64,000 nucleotides of DNA from Tolypeutes matacus (taxonomy: Eukaryota > Chordata > Mammalia > Cingulata > Chlamyphoridae): contig JAKSZT010053764.1 of assembly GCA_026826555.1 (NCBI GenBank), forward strand, positions 31,817,487-31,881,486, read 5' to 3'. A model generated the notes under the pieces. That model saw nothing but the letters and a program-made list of their open reading frames with translations. It did no database searches and had not been told where the DNA came from. Of the stretch, positions 11,413 through 23,232 are shown one piece after another; the stretch's first letter is position 1, and the number at the start of each line of letters is the position of its first letter. The translations under genes were made by a program, and so were the position numbers.

Positions 11413-14400
11413 GGGAAAATACACCAGGAAGAAATAACAGTCATAAATGTTTATGTACCTAACCAGTGTGCCACAAAATACATGAGGCAAACTCTGGCAA
11501 AACTAAAGGGAGAAACAGACATCTCTACAATAATAATTGGAGACTTTAACACACCACTCACATCATTAGATAGAACAACTAGACAGAAGATCAACAAAGA
11601 AACAGAGAACTTGAACAATGTTATAAACAAGCTAGACCTAACAGATATATACAGAACATTGCATACCAAATCAGCAGGTTATACAATCTTCTCAAGTGCT
11701 CAAGGATCTTTCTCCAGGATAGACCACATGTTAGGTCATAAAGTATGTCTCAATAAACATAAAAAGATTTAACTTATACAAAGCACCTTCTAAGATCATA
11801 ATGGAATGAAACTGGAAATCAATAATAGATGGGAAAGGGGAAATTTTGCAAACGTGTGGAGGCTGAACACACTCCCAAACAATCAGTGGGTCAAAGAAGA
11901 AATTGTAAGTGAAATTAGTAAACACATGGAAACAAATGAAAACGAGAACATAACTTGTCAAAACCTATGGGATACAGCAAAGGCAGTGCTGAGAGGGAAA
12001 TTTATAGCTCTAAAAGCCTATATTAAAAAGAAGAAAGAGCTAAAATCAAAGATCTAACTGAACAACTGAAAACTAGAAAAAGAACTGTAAACCATTCCCA
12101 AAGCAAGCAGAAGGAAAGAAATAAAAATTAGAGCAAAATAAATGAAATTGAGAACAAAAAAATCAATAGAGAAAATAAACAAAACCAAAGCTGGTTCTTT
12201 GAGAAGATCAATAAAACTGACAAACTCTTAACTAGACCAACAAAGAAAAAAAGAGAGAAGATGCAAATACATAAAATCAGAAATAAAAGGGGGAGGGTTA
12301 TGACTGACTCCACAGAAATAGAAAGGATCACAAGATGATATTATGAGAAACCATATGCCGGCAAACTAGACAAAGTAGAAGAAATGTATAAATTCCTCAA
12401 AATGCGCAAACAACCTACACTGATGCTACAAGAAATCCAAGAACTCAACAAACCAATCACATTTAAAGAGATTGAATCAGTCATCAAATATCTCCCAACA
12501 AAGAAATGTCCAGGACCAGATGGCTACACAGGTGAATTCTATCAAGCATTTCAAGAAGAATTAACACCAATCCTTGTTTAAACACTTCCAAAAAATTGAC
12601 GAGGAGGAAAAATTACCCAACACATTTTATGAAGTCAACGTCACCCTAATACTAAAGCCAGATAAAGATACTACAATAAAAAAAGTTACAGCTGACTCTC
12701 TCTAATGAACACAGATTCAAAAATTCTCAACAAAATACTTGCAGATAGAATCCAACATTATATCAAAAGAATTATACACGATGAACAAATGGGATTTAGT
12801 CCTGGTACGCAAGGGATTTTCAACATAAGAAAATCAACTAACATATTAAGTCACATTAACAAACTGAAGGGGGAAAAAAACCACATGATCATCTTGAGCA
12901 ATGCAGAAAAGCCATTCGACAAAATCCAGCATCCTTTCTTGATAAAAACATTTCAAAAGATAGAAGGAAAATTCCTTAATTTGATAAAGGGCATATATGA
13001 AAAACACACAGCCAACATTGTACTCAGTGGGGAAATGGTGAAAGCTTTCCCTCTAAGATCAAGAATAAGACATGGATGACCACTGTCTCCAGTGTTAGTC
13101 AACTTTGTTCTATAAGTTCTAGCTAGAGCAATTAGACAAGAAAAAAAAAATAATAAAAGGCATCCAAATAGGAAAAAAGGAGGCACAACTCTCACTATTT
13201 GCAGATGACATGACCTTACATTTAGAAAATTCTGAAATGTCTCCAAAACAGCTTCTTGAATGAATAAATGAGTTCAGCAAAGTGGCAAGATACAAGATCA
13301 AAATGCAAAAATCAATAATGTTTCTGTACACTAGTATTGAACAATCTGAGGAGGAAATCAGGGGAAAATTCCATTTCCAATAGCAACAAAAAGACTCAAA
13401 TACCTAGGAATCAATTTAAACAAGGAAGTACAGGATCTATATCAGAAAACTACAAAACAATGCTGAAAGAAACAAATGAAGACCTAAATAAATGGAAAGG
13501 CATTCTGTGTTCATGGATTGGAAGACTAAATATCATGACGATGTCAATCCTACACAAAGTTATTTATAGATTCAATGCAATACCAGTCAAAGTTCCAACA
13601 TCCTACTTTACAAAAATAGAAAAGGCAATTACCAAATTTATTTGGAAGGGAAAGTGCACCTGAATAGCCAAAAGCATACTGAAAAAGAAGAGCGATATGG
13701 GAAGAATTTCACTGCCTGACCTTGAAACATATCACAAAGCTACTGTGGTCAAAACAGCATGGTATTGGCATGAAGATAGACACATTGATCAGTAGAATAG
13801 AATTGAGAGCCCAGAAATAAACCCTCACCTCTATGGCCAACTGGTTTTCAACAAACCTACCAGGTCCATGTTAACAAGACAAAGTAGTCTCTTCAACAAA
13901 TGATGCTGGCAGAACTGGATATCCATAAACAAAAGAATGAAAGAGGACCCCTATCTCACTCCCTACAGAAGAATCAACTCAAAATAGAACAAAGACCTAA
14001 ATATAAAGGCCAGGACACTAGAAGAAAATGTAGGGAAGCATCTTCAAGATCTTGTGGTAGGTGGTGGTTTCATGGACCTAATACCCAAAGCATGAGCAGC
14101 AAAAGAAAAAATAGATATATGGGACCTCCTCGACATTAAGCACTTTTGCACCTCAAAGGACATTGTCAGAAGGGTGAAAAGGCAGTCAATTCAAGGGAGA
14201 AAATATTTCTAAATCACATACCCTATAAGGGTTTAATATCCATTATATATAAAGAGATGCTACAATTCAACAATAAAAAGACAAATGATCCAATTAAAAA
14301 ACAGGCAAAAGACTTGAATAGACATTTGTCCAAAGAAGAAATACAAATCACACACACTCACACAAAAAAAACATGAAAAAATGTTCGACATCATTAGTGA

Positions 14401-15311
14401 TTAGGGAAATGCAAATCAAAGCTACAATGATATATCATTTCACACCTATTAGAATGGACATTAATAAAATGACAGAGAACTGCAAGTGTTGGAAAGGATG
14501 TGGAGAGATAGGAACACTTATTCATTGTTGGTGGGAATGTAGAATGGTACAGACACTGTGGAATGTTTGGAAGTTCCTAAAGAAATTGATTATAGATTTG
14601 CCACATGACCCTGCAATACCACTACTGGGTACATACCCAGAAGAACTGAGAGCAGTGACACGAACAGACATCTGCACACCAATGTTCATAGCAGTGTTAC
14701 TCATTATCACCAAAAGATGGAAACAACCCAGGTGTCCAACAACTGATAAATGGATAAACAAAGTTTGGTGTATACATATGATGGAATATTATGCAGCTGT
14801 AAGAAGAAATGAAGTAGTAAAACAAATGACAGCATGGATGAACCTGGAGGGCATTATGTTGAGTGAAGCAAGTGAGACACAAAAGGACAAATATAGTATG
14901 ATTGTTCTATTATGAACTAAATATATTATGTAATCTTATGGAGTTAATAACTTGAATATGGTCACCAGAAAATAAAATGATATTAGAGAATGAAAAGCAA
15001 GGGTTAACTAATGCAGAATTGGTAAAAAGGATGAGTGTTTATTTTCGGAAATGAACAGAAAAGGTCAAAGCATAACATAATGTTTGTAACTAGCATTGCT
15101 ATTATATGGGTATGACAGTGGTTGAAAGGGAAAGTCTAAGGTCATGTAAATTACTAAAAAGGAAGTTAAAAGTAACACGGGACTGTAGAGCATAGTAAAA
15201 CTTCATGTGAAGTATGAATATGGCTAATATTGCATATGTAAGTTTGTTTTTCTTTGAAACTGAAGAAATGTATTTTAATGTTACAAGATGTCAATATCAG
15301 ACAAAAAAAAA

Positions 15312-15640
15312 GCCATGCTAAGTAAAAGAAATCAGACACAAAGTACTACGTATTGTAGGATTCCATTTATATAATATGTAAATATAAACCAATTTATAAA
15401 GATGAAATTATATTAGTGGTTATGTAGGCCTGAGGAAGGATAGAGGGATTGAGAGGTGACTGCTAAGGGGTGTGGAGTTTTTCTTTTTGGAGTAATGAAA
15501 TTGTTCTAAAAATTTTTGTGGTGATAAATGCACAATAGTGTGATTATACTAAAAGCCATTGATTATACACTTTGGATATATTGTATGGTATGTGGATATA
15601 TCTCAATAAAACTCCTTTAAAATAAGTAAATAAACAAACA
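15312..15640 (+). mobile_element. Older L1M 3' end
   Basis: catgctaagtaaaagaaatc, then gattccatttatataatatg, aaaagccattgattatacac and atatctcaataaaact: the end of ORF2 and 3' UTR of L1MC/L1MD-type elements. It abuts the large L1, so either that L1 inserted here or the two are neighbours by deletion. Confidence 0.7.
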
Positions 15641-15885
15641 AATAAATAAGCAAGAATAACCAGAAATAAAGCTATGTACACCAAGGGAGCCATAGAGAGA
15701 TTGAGAGGTGATGAATTTTTTGTTTGTTTTTTGTTTTTATTATTACCAAAATAATGAAAATGATTCAGTCTAATAATGACTGAAGTGATGAATGAACAAC
15801 TATGTGTTTATGCCAAATACCATTAATTGTACGCTTTGGATGGACTGCATGCTTTACTAATATGTATCAATAAAATTGATTTGTT
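15641..15885 (+). mobile_element. Second L1M-like 3' end
   Basis: gattgagaggtgatgaattt, aataccattaattgtacgct, tatcaataaaattgattt: a second 3' UTR of the same general kind, ending in an A/C-rich tail at 15885-15905. Confidence 0.55.
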
Positions 15886-15996
15886 TAAAACAAAAAACAC
15901 CCCCCCACCCTCACATACCGTTGTCTCCTTCTTTGTTTGTATCTCTTCCAGAAAGACCTGGATTTAGAAACACACATCATTTAAGAGAGAATATGA

Positions 15997-16333
15997 GGAA
16001 GTGGATGTGGCTCAAGCAATTGAGCTCTCACCTACCACATGGGAGGTCCCTGGTTCAGTTTTCCATGCCTCCTAAAGAAGATAGTGAGTTGGCACAACAG
16101 GCAGGCGTGGCAAGCTGATGCAACAGGAGACACAAGAAGAAAAACATGAGAGACACAACAAAACAGGAATGGAGGTGGCTCAAGCAATTAGGTGCCTCCC
16201 TCCCACATCAAAGGTCCTGGGTTTGGTTCCTGGTGCCTCCTAAAGAAACAAGGAAGACGAACAGACATAGCAAGTGCAAACAACGAGGGGGTAGGGAGAA
16301 ATAAATAAATTAAATTAATCTTTTAAAAAAAGG
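15997..16333 (+). mobile_element. Dimeric DAS-related SINE
   Basis: The left tRNA-like unit is gtggatgtggctcaagcaat with ggttcagttttccatgcctc. A linker follows (gagacacaagaagaaaaaca), then the right unit ggaggtggctcaagcaatta with gggtttggttcctggtgcct, and a body and AAATA tail. This copy has a single linker, unlike the one at 58561. Confidence 0.85.
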
Positions 16334-16335
16334 GA

Positions 16336-16647
16336 TAATATGGCTGATGATTTTTCAGTATTTGTTAGCAGAAGATGTTTTCAGTATTCAGTTGAAAATC
16401 TTTCTTCCCAATTTCGATATCTCTCTTTCCTCAAAGTAGAAAGTACTGTCAAAGATGCATCTGGGCATAAATCTTGGCATGTGATAAAAATGATAACCGA
16501 CATTTTCAGAGAAGATATAATTTAAGAGTGCGCTTTCACATCTATTATTTCATTTAAGGCTTAACATGTGAAGGAGGTGTTGTTTTCACTGCTATGATGA
16601 AAAAACAGTTTCTAAGAAGTTAAGGGACTCACTCATAGATTCACAAT
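16336..16647. other. No recognised feature
   Basis: AT-rich. A 61-codon frame (16340-16525) has no recognisable domain. Confidence 0.4.
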
Positions 16648-16860
16648 AATGGCTAATGGTTACATAGTAGAGTGCTTTCCATGTGCCAAACACCTTGTGT
16701 GTTTTAACCTAGTGTTCGAGGAACTATTATATTTGCATTTCATAAATGTAGAAACTGCAACAAAAATATCAAAGAAAATGCCTAAGGTCATATTGCAAGC
16801 TGGTCCATATCTGCTAATAAGCAAAACCAGAGCTCGAATTATTTTGACCAAAGTCAAAAC
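16648..16860 (-). mobile_element. MIR, nearly full length
   Basis: gtgctttccatgtgccaaac, then tttcataaatgtagaaactg, ctaaggtcatattgcaagct and accagagctcgaatt follow antisense MIR from end to tRNA-like head. Confidence 0.8.
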
Positions 16861-17134
16861 GATTTGTGTACAATATCATTAAAAATAGCAGCATGCCAAA
16901 CCCAACAACTGGAAACAAGAATCAACTTGACCACATGGGGAAATCATCAAACTGGAATCTGGAGGCATTATTTTTTCTTAGCACTAAAATAATGAAGTAT
17001 AAGGACTTATTTCACTATTTTAACTAACTGAAATGAAAATAATTTATAGAATAGCACATATGCTTGAAATATATTGGAATTTTCAGATGGAATACTTAGC
17101 TCTTTTTACTTTCCAGTTCTTGACAATCAATTAA

Positions 17135-17220
17135 AGGGAGTGGATGTAGCTCAGTGGCTGAGCACCTGCTTCCCATGTATGAGGTCCTAGGTTCAAACCC
17201 TGGTACCTACTAAAAAAAAA
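17135..17220 (+). mobile_element. Monomeric tRNA-Ala-like SINE
   Basis: A compact unit of about 75 bp plus A9: tggatgtagctcagtggctg (A box) and ggttcaaaccctgg (B box) follow the tRNA-Ala pattern more closely than the longer DAS copies. The anticodon-loop position reads ttcccat where tRNA-Ala has ttagcat or similar, and the acceptor stem does not pair. It is therefore a SINE, not a tRNA gene. Confidence 0.75.
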
Positions 17221-18241
17221 TTAATTAGTATATTGTATCCCTCAATTCTCCTTTTTAAAATCTAATTTCAAATCACTTAGCATTTAAAATTATTATTAAG
17301 CTTATCTTTGAGGCAATAATATACATAACATATGTATAGATAATAAAAGAAAAGGTATGTTTCAAAGGGTAAAAATATATTCTTTATTTATTTATTTTTT
17401 TTCCAAAATATATTTTTAAAAAGGTTAATGGACCAGAAGTGAGACTGAAAGTTGTGTGCACGTGCACATGTGTGTGTGTGTATGTGAGCATGTATGAGAT
17501 ACTTGGCAGTTTGAAACTTTCCTAACCAGCAACTACCCTTAAAAAGGAGATCTGGATTTTTAGTGATTTTTCTTAAAAGATTATAAATGCTACCTGTTGG
17601 ATAGAGCAATTTGATTTATAGTATCAATGTTCCCAAAGGATTCTTTGTTGTCTAAAATCGGGTTTTTAGTGTTACTTTTTTCTTATGTTTCTTCATTTTC
17701 CCTTTTGTGAAATGAAGATAATCATACTGATTTTCTCACATTTATACAAGAAAATGCATTTGTCATAAATTCCTTGTGATGGTATTACATCAGAATTCCA
17801 GCGTCCCAGAAGGAAAAGAAAAGACGGGTGGCACTAGCCAGCCTGGTACTCTCTTAGGCCACACATGATATTTCCTTGCTCCTGTCCCAGATGGTGGCAG
17901 GCAGGGTACAGGCGGGGCCTTCCAGGAGATCCAAAAGAAAATATCCAGGGCTGAGCCCAGAATCAGGACAGAGAGAAAGGTCAACAGGCAGACAAGGGAA
18001 AGAGGAGAGAGACAAAAGAAGAGGAACCGGGATACTTGAATTCAGTGAGCACATTTCAGACAGTTGCTGCAAGGCTAAGCCAAGGTGAAGGACAAGGGGG
18101 TGGCTGAGGAGCAGAGCTCAGGGGCCGTCCATAGAAAAGAGGAAAAGCTTTGACAATGTGGGTCACAGCATTCTTCTATAGGGGAAGTTTGCTTGGGCAC
18201 AAATAAGGAAATCTTTTTTCCCTCTTTTCAAAAACATTGTA
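17221..18241. other. No repeat family recognised; short TG run
   Basis: Contains a short (TG)n-like run at 17462-17492. The GC-richer part, 17800-18170, holds overlapping chance frames on both strands. No gene supported. Confidence 0.4.
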
Positions 18242-18440
18242 TTGTGGTTAATTTCAAACATTTATAACAGTTGTGAGAAGAGAATAAATTCCCATGTACC
18301 ATCTCCCTGCTTTAACAGTTACCACAATTTTGCCAATCTTCTTTCATTTCTTTCCCCACTTATTCATTTATTCTTGTTTGCTGGAGTATTTTATTTTATT
18401 TTATTTTTTAATAAATTTTATTTTATTTTAATTTTTATAA
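18242..18440 (-). mobile_element. L1M 3' fragment, antisense
   Basis: tttcaaacatttataacagt, then cccatgtaccatctccctgc and aattttgccaatcttctttc: antisense text of old L1M 3' UTRs. It ends in a T/A-rich run (18393-18440). Confidence 0.5.
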
Positions 18441-19299
18441 GAGTATGGGCAGTGTTAAGGAAAAACAACAGAAATGGCAAGTCACCTGGGGCTTGAAACT
18501 ACAGGGAGCCATTTCCCATTACAATCCCAGTGCCTGGAAGGGCAGAGTCTTCTGGGCAGGAGACTTCAGTACCTTGCACAGGGGAGATGGAGAAGTAACC
18601 CTCCTTCTTCACTGTCCTTCCTTATCCAGTCATGCACTGGCTGAGCCCAACAGGAAGCCAGAGAGCAAAGAAGCCCATTGATGCAGTCTTTGTAGGCCAG
18701 CCTCCCACGTACAGAGTGGGGTCAAGAAGGGTGGATGGCGGATGTGGAGAGGCAAACACTTGCCAATATTTACAAAATGGAATACCTTGTATAGAATTCT
18801 GGCTTTCCAGCTTCCCTCATCCTATAAGATGATCTGGCAGCTCTGGGTCCCAAAGTTGACACTTGGCTTGGGCTGAGCAGTAGCTGCACCAGGTCAAGAA
18901 ATAGGAACAGCGCTCTGGATCCCTGATCATTCTTAGGAAGAAAAGGAAGGGAGAGAAGACAGAAGCCTGGAACTGGACTGAGTACTTACCTAGAAGCTGA
19001 GATTTTAATCCAGAAGGGTCTGAGTTTACCTTGAATTGATCAGGTGAAGTTTTCAGCTACTAGAAGAAATGGGAGCTTATATGAAGCTAACTCAGTTTGA
19101 TAAGAGAAAAATAAACCTAATACTTTTTTTGCACATTGGAGCTGCATTAAAATGAAGTATGATTATCATCATACTAACAAGAAAAATATGTAGAAAAGAA
19201 AATCCTTATATATTTAGAGGTGGGCTAAACACACATTTTGGCTGATAGCCGAATGACCATTTGTTAAAATGGATATTTTGCAGAAGATAGAAATCATGC
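18441..19299. other. No recognised feature
   Basis: Single-copy-looking. Overlapping frames of 60-85 codons have no family resemblance. Confidence 0.4.
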
Positions 19300-19757
19300 C
19301 TCAGAATGAACTTTTTGGTTACAAGAATAAATCTTAACACTGTGATGAAAATGAGAAGCACCGAGTGTACACTTTGAAGGGATTGTACAAGGCATGGGAC
19401 TGTATAACACAGTGAATCCTGTGATGGATGATGGACTGTGGTTAACAGACCAAACATAAGCATGTCTTCTCATGAACTGCAACAAATGTATAACACTAAT
19501 ACAGGGTGTTACTAATAAGGTGGGTTGGGGGAAAATACACCAAATGGAAGATATGGGCTAAAGTTAGTAGTAATATTTTCATGATGCTCTTTCATAGTTT
19601 GTAACAAATATTTCTCAACAATGCAAGGTGTTAGTGGTGGGGTGATGTATGGGAGCTCTGTATGTTCGTTTTGTAAGATCATAACTCACTATACACTTAT
19701 TATTTATGTATGTTTATATATGAATGATATACTTAAATTTTTTTAATGAAAAAAAAG
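19300..19757 (+). mobile_element. Lineage L1 3' UTR, sense copy
   Basis: ggactgtggttaacagacca, then aacaaatgtataacactaat, ggtgttactaataaggtggg, and an A-rich end (19735-19756). The reverse complement of 42870-43205 aligns along 19470-19700, so these are two copies of one family. Similar wording in the other antisense copies suggests an L1 3' end special to this lineage. Confidence 0.65.
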
Positions 19758-19980
19758 AATAAATCTTAAAATAATTACTTAAAAGCAATTATTATGAAAA
19801 TTCTTAAAAATTTTAGTAGTCAAATTTTAAAAATGACATTTCAGAGCAGGAATGATAAATTCTCAGCACTGTCAGCTCCAAGGTGGTTTTTATGGTCACT
19901 ATTCTGCACATTGCCAATACTGAAAACACAGGGCTGCTATATACAGTTGCACAGATTTTATACTGCATGACTCTAGGTAG

Positions 19981-20556
19981 TGTTGTCAGATTTTTTCCTA
20001 GGTTCTTGGCTAAGCTACAAAAAATGAATTTTAAGAGCAAGCCAGTTTAGTTAGGCCAGTAATTTATTAAGGAACTGAGAGAAGAGAAAGGGAGAAAATA
20101 ACAGATTATGGGTCCCAGGTAGAGAGGAAGGGGCCGAAAAGAGGTAAAGAGAGCTGATTTACAGACTACAATTCCCCATTAAAGGTTACAAATCCCCAGG
20201 TTTACTTGCTTGCTGATCCTGGCAGGAGGAGAAAAAGGCGAGATAGGGTAGGTTTGGCTTTTGTGCTTGCTTTTTAAACCATTAATTTTTCCAGCTCTTT
20301 GCTAATGTTGGGGGAGGAATCCCAGCTGTTTGCTGTTTTGATTGACTATTCCACCCCTTAATTCCCTCGGAGGGTCCAATGATAAGGCCCCTGGAGAATA
20401 TCCAGGGCTTCTCCTTGATTCCGGAGGAAATCTCATTCTGAATGGGGGTTTTTGCAGGTTCTTCCAGCAGCCATCCTGTGGGGTATTAGTGGCCACGAGG
20501 GTTTCCTGCCAGGTTCCAATCTGTCTATTGATTCCCTAATTTACTAGCTTGCCTCA
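19981..20556 (-). mobile_element. Solo ERV LTR, 576 bp, minus strand
   Basis: On the minus strand it starts tgaggcaagctagtaaatta and ends ctgacaaca (TG...CA). The 4-bp TSD gtag flanks it on both sides (19977-19980 and 20557-20560), typical of class I (gammaretrovirus-like) ERVs. An AATAAA signal lies in the R-like part (minus strand, near 20060). There is no internal retroviral sequence, so this is a recombined solo LTR. Confidence 0.85.
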
Positions 20557-21079
20557 GTAGTGCCATTCACTACATAGGGTCCTGTAAATAGACATTTTTC
20601 TCTGTTGCATTTTCTCTTCTCTATATTATTTACTATTTCTGTATTAACATTGATTAATCATAGATGTTATTGTATATGATTTAAATTTATATGTGAAATT
20701 TTGGTGTAAAGTCAATATTCTGTTTTCTGTTTTTAGTTTCCCAAGATGAGAAGAATTCATAAATAAGAAATTCCCTTGAAATATTCACAGCCGAAATGGA
20801 AATAGATAAGATGAAACACAATTAAAGTATAAATGTTTATCAAACAATTTTTCAAGTATTAGAATTATATAACCTAATATTGAATATCCTTCCTCATATT
20901 ATTGAAATTTTTATAAAATTTTGTTAACATATGAAGGGTATAATGCTTTCCCTAAATGTTTCCAGCTAATGCACTCTCTTAAAATTTGTATTAAGTATCA
21001 ATCTATTTATCTAATTATTTGAAAGATCTTGCTTCCTTTTGCGCATATTTAGTATTTCATAGTTATGCTTCTTCCATGC
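20557..21079. other. No recognised feature
   Basis: Strongly AT-rich, no repeat identified. Confidence 0.4.
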
Positions 21080-21170
21080 TAATGTCTAGGATGTTTCCGT
21101 CCCCATTTTCAATTGTTTGGGGTATATACCTAGGAGTAAATTGTGGTGTCATATGGGGAAACATTATCAT
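21080..21170 (-). mobile_element. Short L1M fragment, antisense
   Basis: tttggggtatatacctagga, then gtaaattgtggtgtcatatg: antisense L1 ORF2-end text (gggtatatacccaggagtgg...). Confidence 0.5.
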
Positions 21171-21216
21171 AACATTCTAACCACGTAATACATGCGCATT
21201 TATTTCAACTAATAGA

Positions 21217-21293
21217 AATTTAATACATAAAGCACAGAAGGGTATTTTTCACGTTAAGTTACATCTAGAATGAAAGCGAATACTTAAATATTC
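21217..21293. repeat. 77-bp segment, copy 1 of 2
   Basis: Starts aatttaatacataaagcaca. Nearly identical (3 changes in 77) to 23901-23977 in the same orientation. It lies in AT-rich sequence beside a short L1M piece. Confidence 0.9.
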
Positions 21294-21504
21294 ATTAAAA
21301 ACTTGAGCAGGCCTTATTGGCATAACTGAAATTGTTACACTGATTATGTGTGATAGTGACCTACTTGGATATATGATCATTGATCATGGACAAGTGCAAG
21401 GATATAGGAAATGGAAGTGAAATAGGCATTCTGCTTTTCCATCATTCTAAAGGGAAAGATTATTTTTTTGCTTATTTCATTTCATTTCCATTTATTTCAT
21501 TTTA

Positions 21505-22045
21505 TATTATTTTATTTTTAAAGACATTTTAGATTACATAAATGGTACATCAAAAATATAGGGAATTTCCATATACTCCACCCCCTCTCCCTCTGACACT
21601 TTTCCCCATTAACAACATCCTTCATTAGTGTGGTACAATTGTTACAACTGATGAACACATATTGAAGTATTTCTACTAACCATGGTCTATAGCTTACATT
21701 ATGCTTTACACTTTGCACTGCACATCTTTATAGGCTTTGACAAAATGTATAATGGCCTGTATCCATCATTGCAATGTCATGCAGGACAATTCCAATGTCC
21801 TACAAATGCCCCATGTTGCACCTATTCTTCCCTCTTCCTCCCCTCAGAACTCTGGGCCTACCATCTTTATATCAATGTTACAAGTTCTCCCATTACTAAG
21901 TCTACTTTAGCCCATAGTTGCATTCCCCCTTATGTTTGTTCATTCCTCAGTTTTGAGGATTTGGGGATGGCAAAGCCTACTCTGCTTCCTGTTGAGAGGG
22001 GGCTTAGATCCCATGGGGCAGATTGGTAGAACTGTCTCAAAGGCA
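21505..22045 (-). mobile_element. Lineage L1 3' UTR, antisense, uninverted copy
   Basis: After a T-rich start come ttttagattacataaatggt, cattagtgtggtacaattgt, aatggcctgtatccatcatt and, further in, ttgagagggggcttagatcc. The first 400 bp align with 47888-48290, and the last 100 bp align with the reverse complement of 48930-49045. This copy therefore gives the original segment order. 5'-truncated at about 22045. Confidence 0.75.
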
Positions 22046-22161
22046 AAGATTGAAGCAGAGACAAAGAGCAGATTTTGGAAGAATATTGAGGCAGAAGCCA
22101 ACATGGGTGAATCTCTTGTTGTTATCTGAAAATACTATTCTGCTGTATAAACTTAAAAATA

Positions 22162-22341
22162 GGGAAGCGGATGTGGCTCAAGTGACTAAACTCCTGCCTA
22201 TCACATGGGAGGACCCAGGTTCCGTTCCCGGTGCCTCCTTAAAAGAAGATCAGCACACAACAAACAAACACAGCAAAAGCAAACAATGAGGGGTGAGGAG
22301 AAATAAATAAATGAAGTAAATCTTAAAAATAAATAAATAAA
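22162..22341 (+). mobile_element. DAS-related SINE, monomer with long body
   Basis: gggaagcggatgtggctcaa, then B box ggttccgttcccggtgcctc, body with acacagcaaaagcaaacaat, and tail aaataaataaatgaagtaaa. Head as in the dimeric type, one tRNA unit only. Confidence 0.85.
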
Positions 22342-22384
22342 TGGATCACTCTGTAAGATCTCCTACACTTTAGGATGGAAGAAG

Positions 22385-22540
22385 CAGGTAATATGTATTG
22401 AGAACTTACTGACTGGCTACTATGCCAAAACCTTTACCTTTATTGTCTCATGTCATCATCTTGATAACCATAGGAGGTCAGTACCTAGTTCATTGATGAG
22501 GAAACAGAAAACGATTTTGAAATATAAAGCTGATACTCGT
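22385..22540 (-). mobile_element. MIR fragment
   Basis: gtattgagaacttactgact, then ttgtctcatgtcatcatctt, ataggaggtcagtacctagt and gatgaggaaacagaaaacga: antisense MIR core. Confidence 0.75.
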
Positions 22541-23232
22541 TGTGGGAGATTCACATCCAGGACCTAGTTAATTTATTAGGCATAGAAAGAATCAACCCAT
22601 TCAGGTGAGGAATTTGCCATTAAGCCTGTGGAAGGGAGAGAAAGAGGAGAATGCATTTGCATTCCAGAACTGAGTATCCTGAAGGCTCATTTTCTAACCC
22701 ATCAGCAAATATTGCCCAGACTAAAGGCATAGAGAATCACAGTGGATCAAAAGCAAGAGATGGGAGTGATGAGACAATAGCGAACTGGAGACAGGAGACA
22801 GAACAAGAAAGCAAAGCTTTTGTCTCCTAGATTAAAAAAAAAAATTTGTTGTGGTAACATATATTTAACATATGCTTTGCCATTTTAACCATTTTTAAGT
22901 GTACAATTCAGTAGCTTCAATTGCATTCACAATGTTGTGCAACCATCATCACCTTCCATTATTAAATTATTTCATCACCCCAAGCAGAAACTCAGGACCA
23001 TGAGACAACAACTCCCTTCCCCCCAATTCCTGTCCCCTGGTAACCTCTTATGTACTTTCTGTCTCTGTGAATTTGCTTATTCTAGATATTTCACATAAGT
23101 GAAATCACACAATATTTGTTCTTTTGTATCTGGCTTCTTTCACCTAGCATAAATGTCTTCAAGGTTCATCCATGCTGTGGCATGTATCAGAACTTCATTC
23201 CTTTTTATAGCTCAATAATATTCCATTGTATG

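Larger units (their letters stand above)
10901..14915 (+). pseudogene. L1 ORF2 (endonuclease/reverse transcriptase), decayed
   Basis: ORF2p nicks target DNA and reverse-transcribes L1 and SINE RNA. The ATG at 10901 begins VEVNNVFTVISLNMSGLNS, the start of the APE-like endonuclease. The GDFN motif is at 11539-11550 and the RIDH catalytic motif at 11716-11727. The RT domain holds the FADD catalytic box (13198-13209), preceded by AEKPFDKIQ at about 12904. The C-terminal Cys/His motif CX3CX7HX4C lies at 14487-14540. Without the DAS insert the length is about 3.83 kb, equal to a complete ORF2. Stops and frameshifts split it into pieces (11254-11772, 12384-12581, 12705-13079, 13337-13663, 14373-14915). 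A 21-bp duplication sits in the endonuclease part. It is dead and had probably lost function before the DAS copy landed. Confidence 0.92.
8430..15311 (+). mobile_element. Near-full-length dead L1 (6.2 kb plus two inserts)
   Basis: A GC-rich 5' UTR (8430-9880), decayed ORF1 (9880-10857), decayed ORF2 (10901-14915) and a 3' UTR ending near an A tract at 15301-15310. Without the dimeric SINE (8934-9374) and the DAS copy (10981-11159) it is about 6.2 kb, the size of a whole mammalian L1. Frameshifts and stops throughout mean it cannot move. The right boundary is uncertain, because older L1M 3' sequence follows directly, and I could not identify TSDs. Confidence 0.85.

Noticed and set aside
17136..17210. 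Possible tRNA-Ala gene
   Set aside because: The acceptor stem does not pair, the anticodon position is altered, and an A-rich tail follows as in a SINE.
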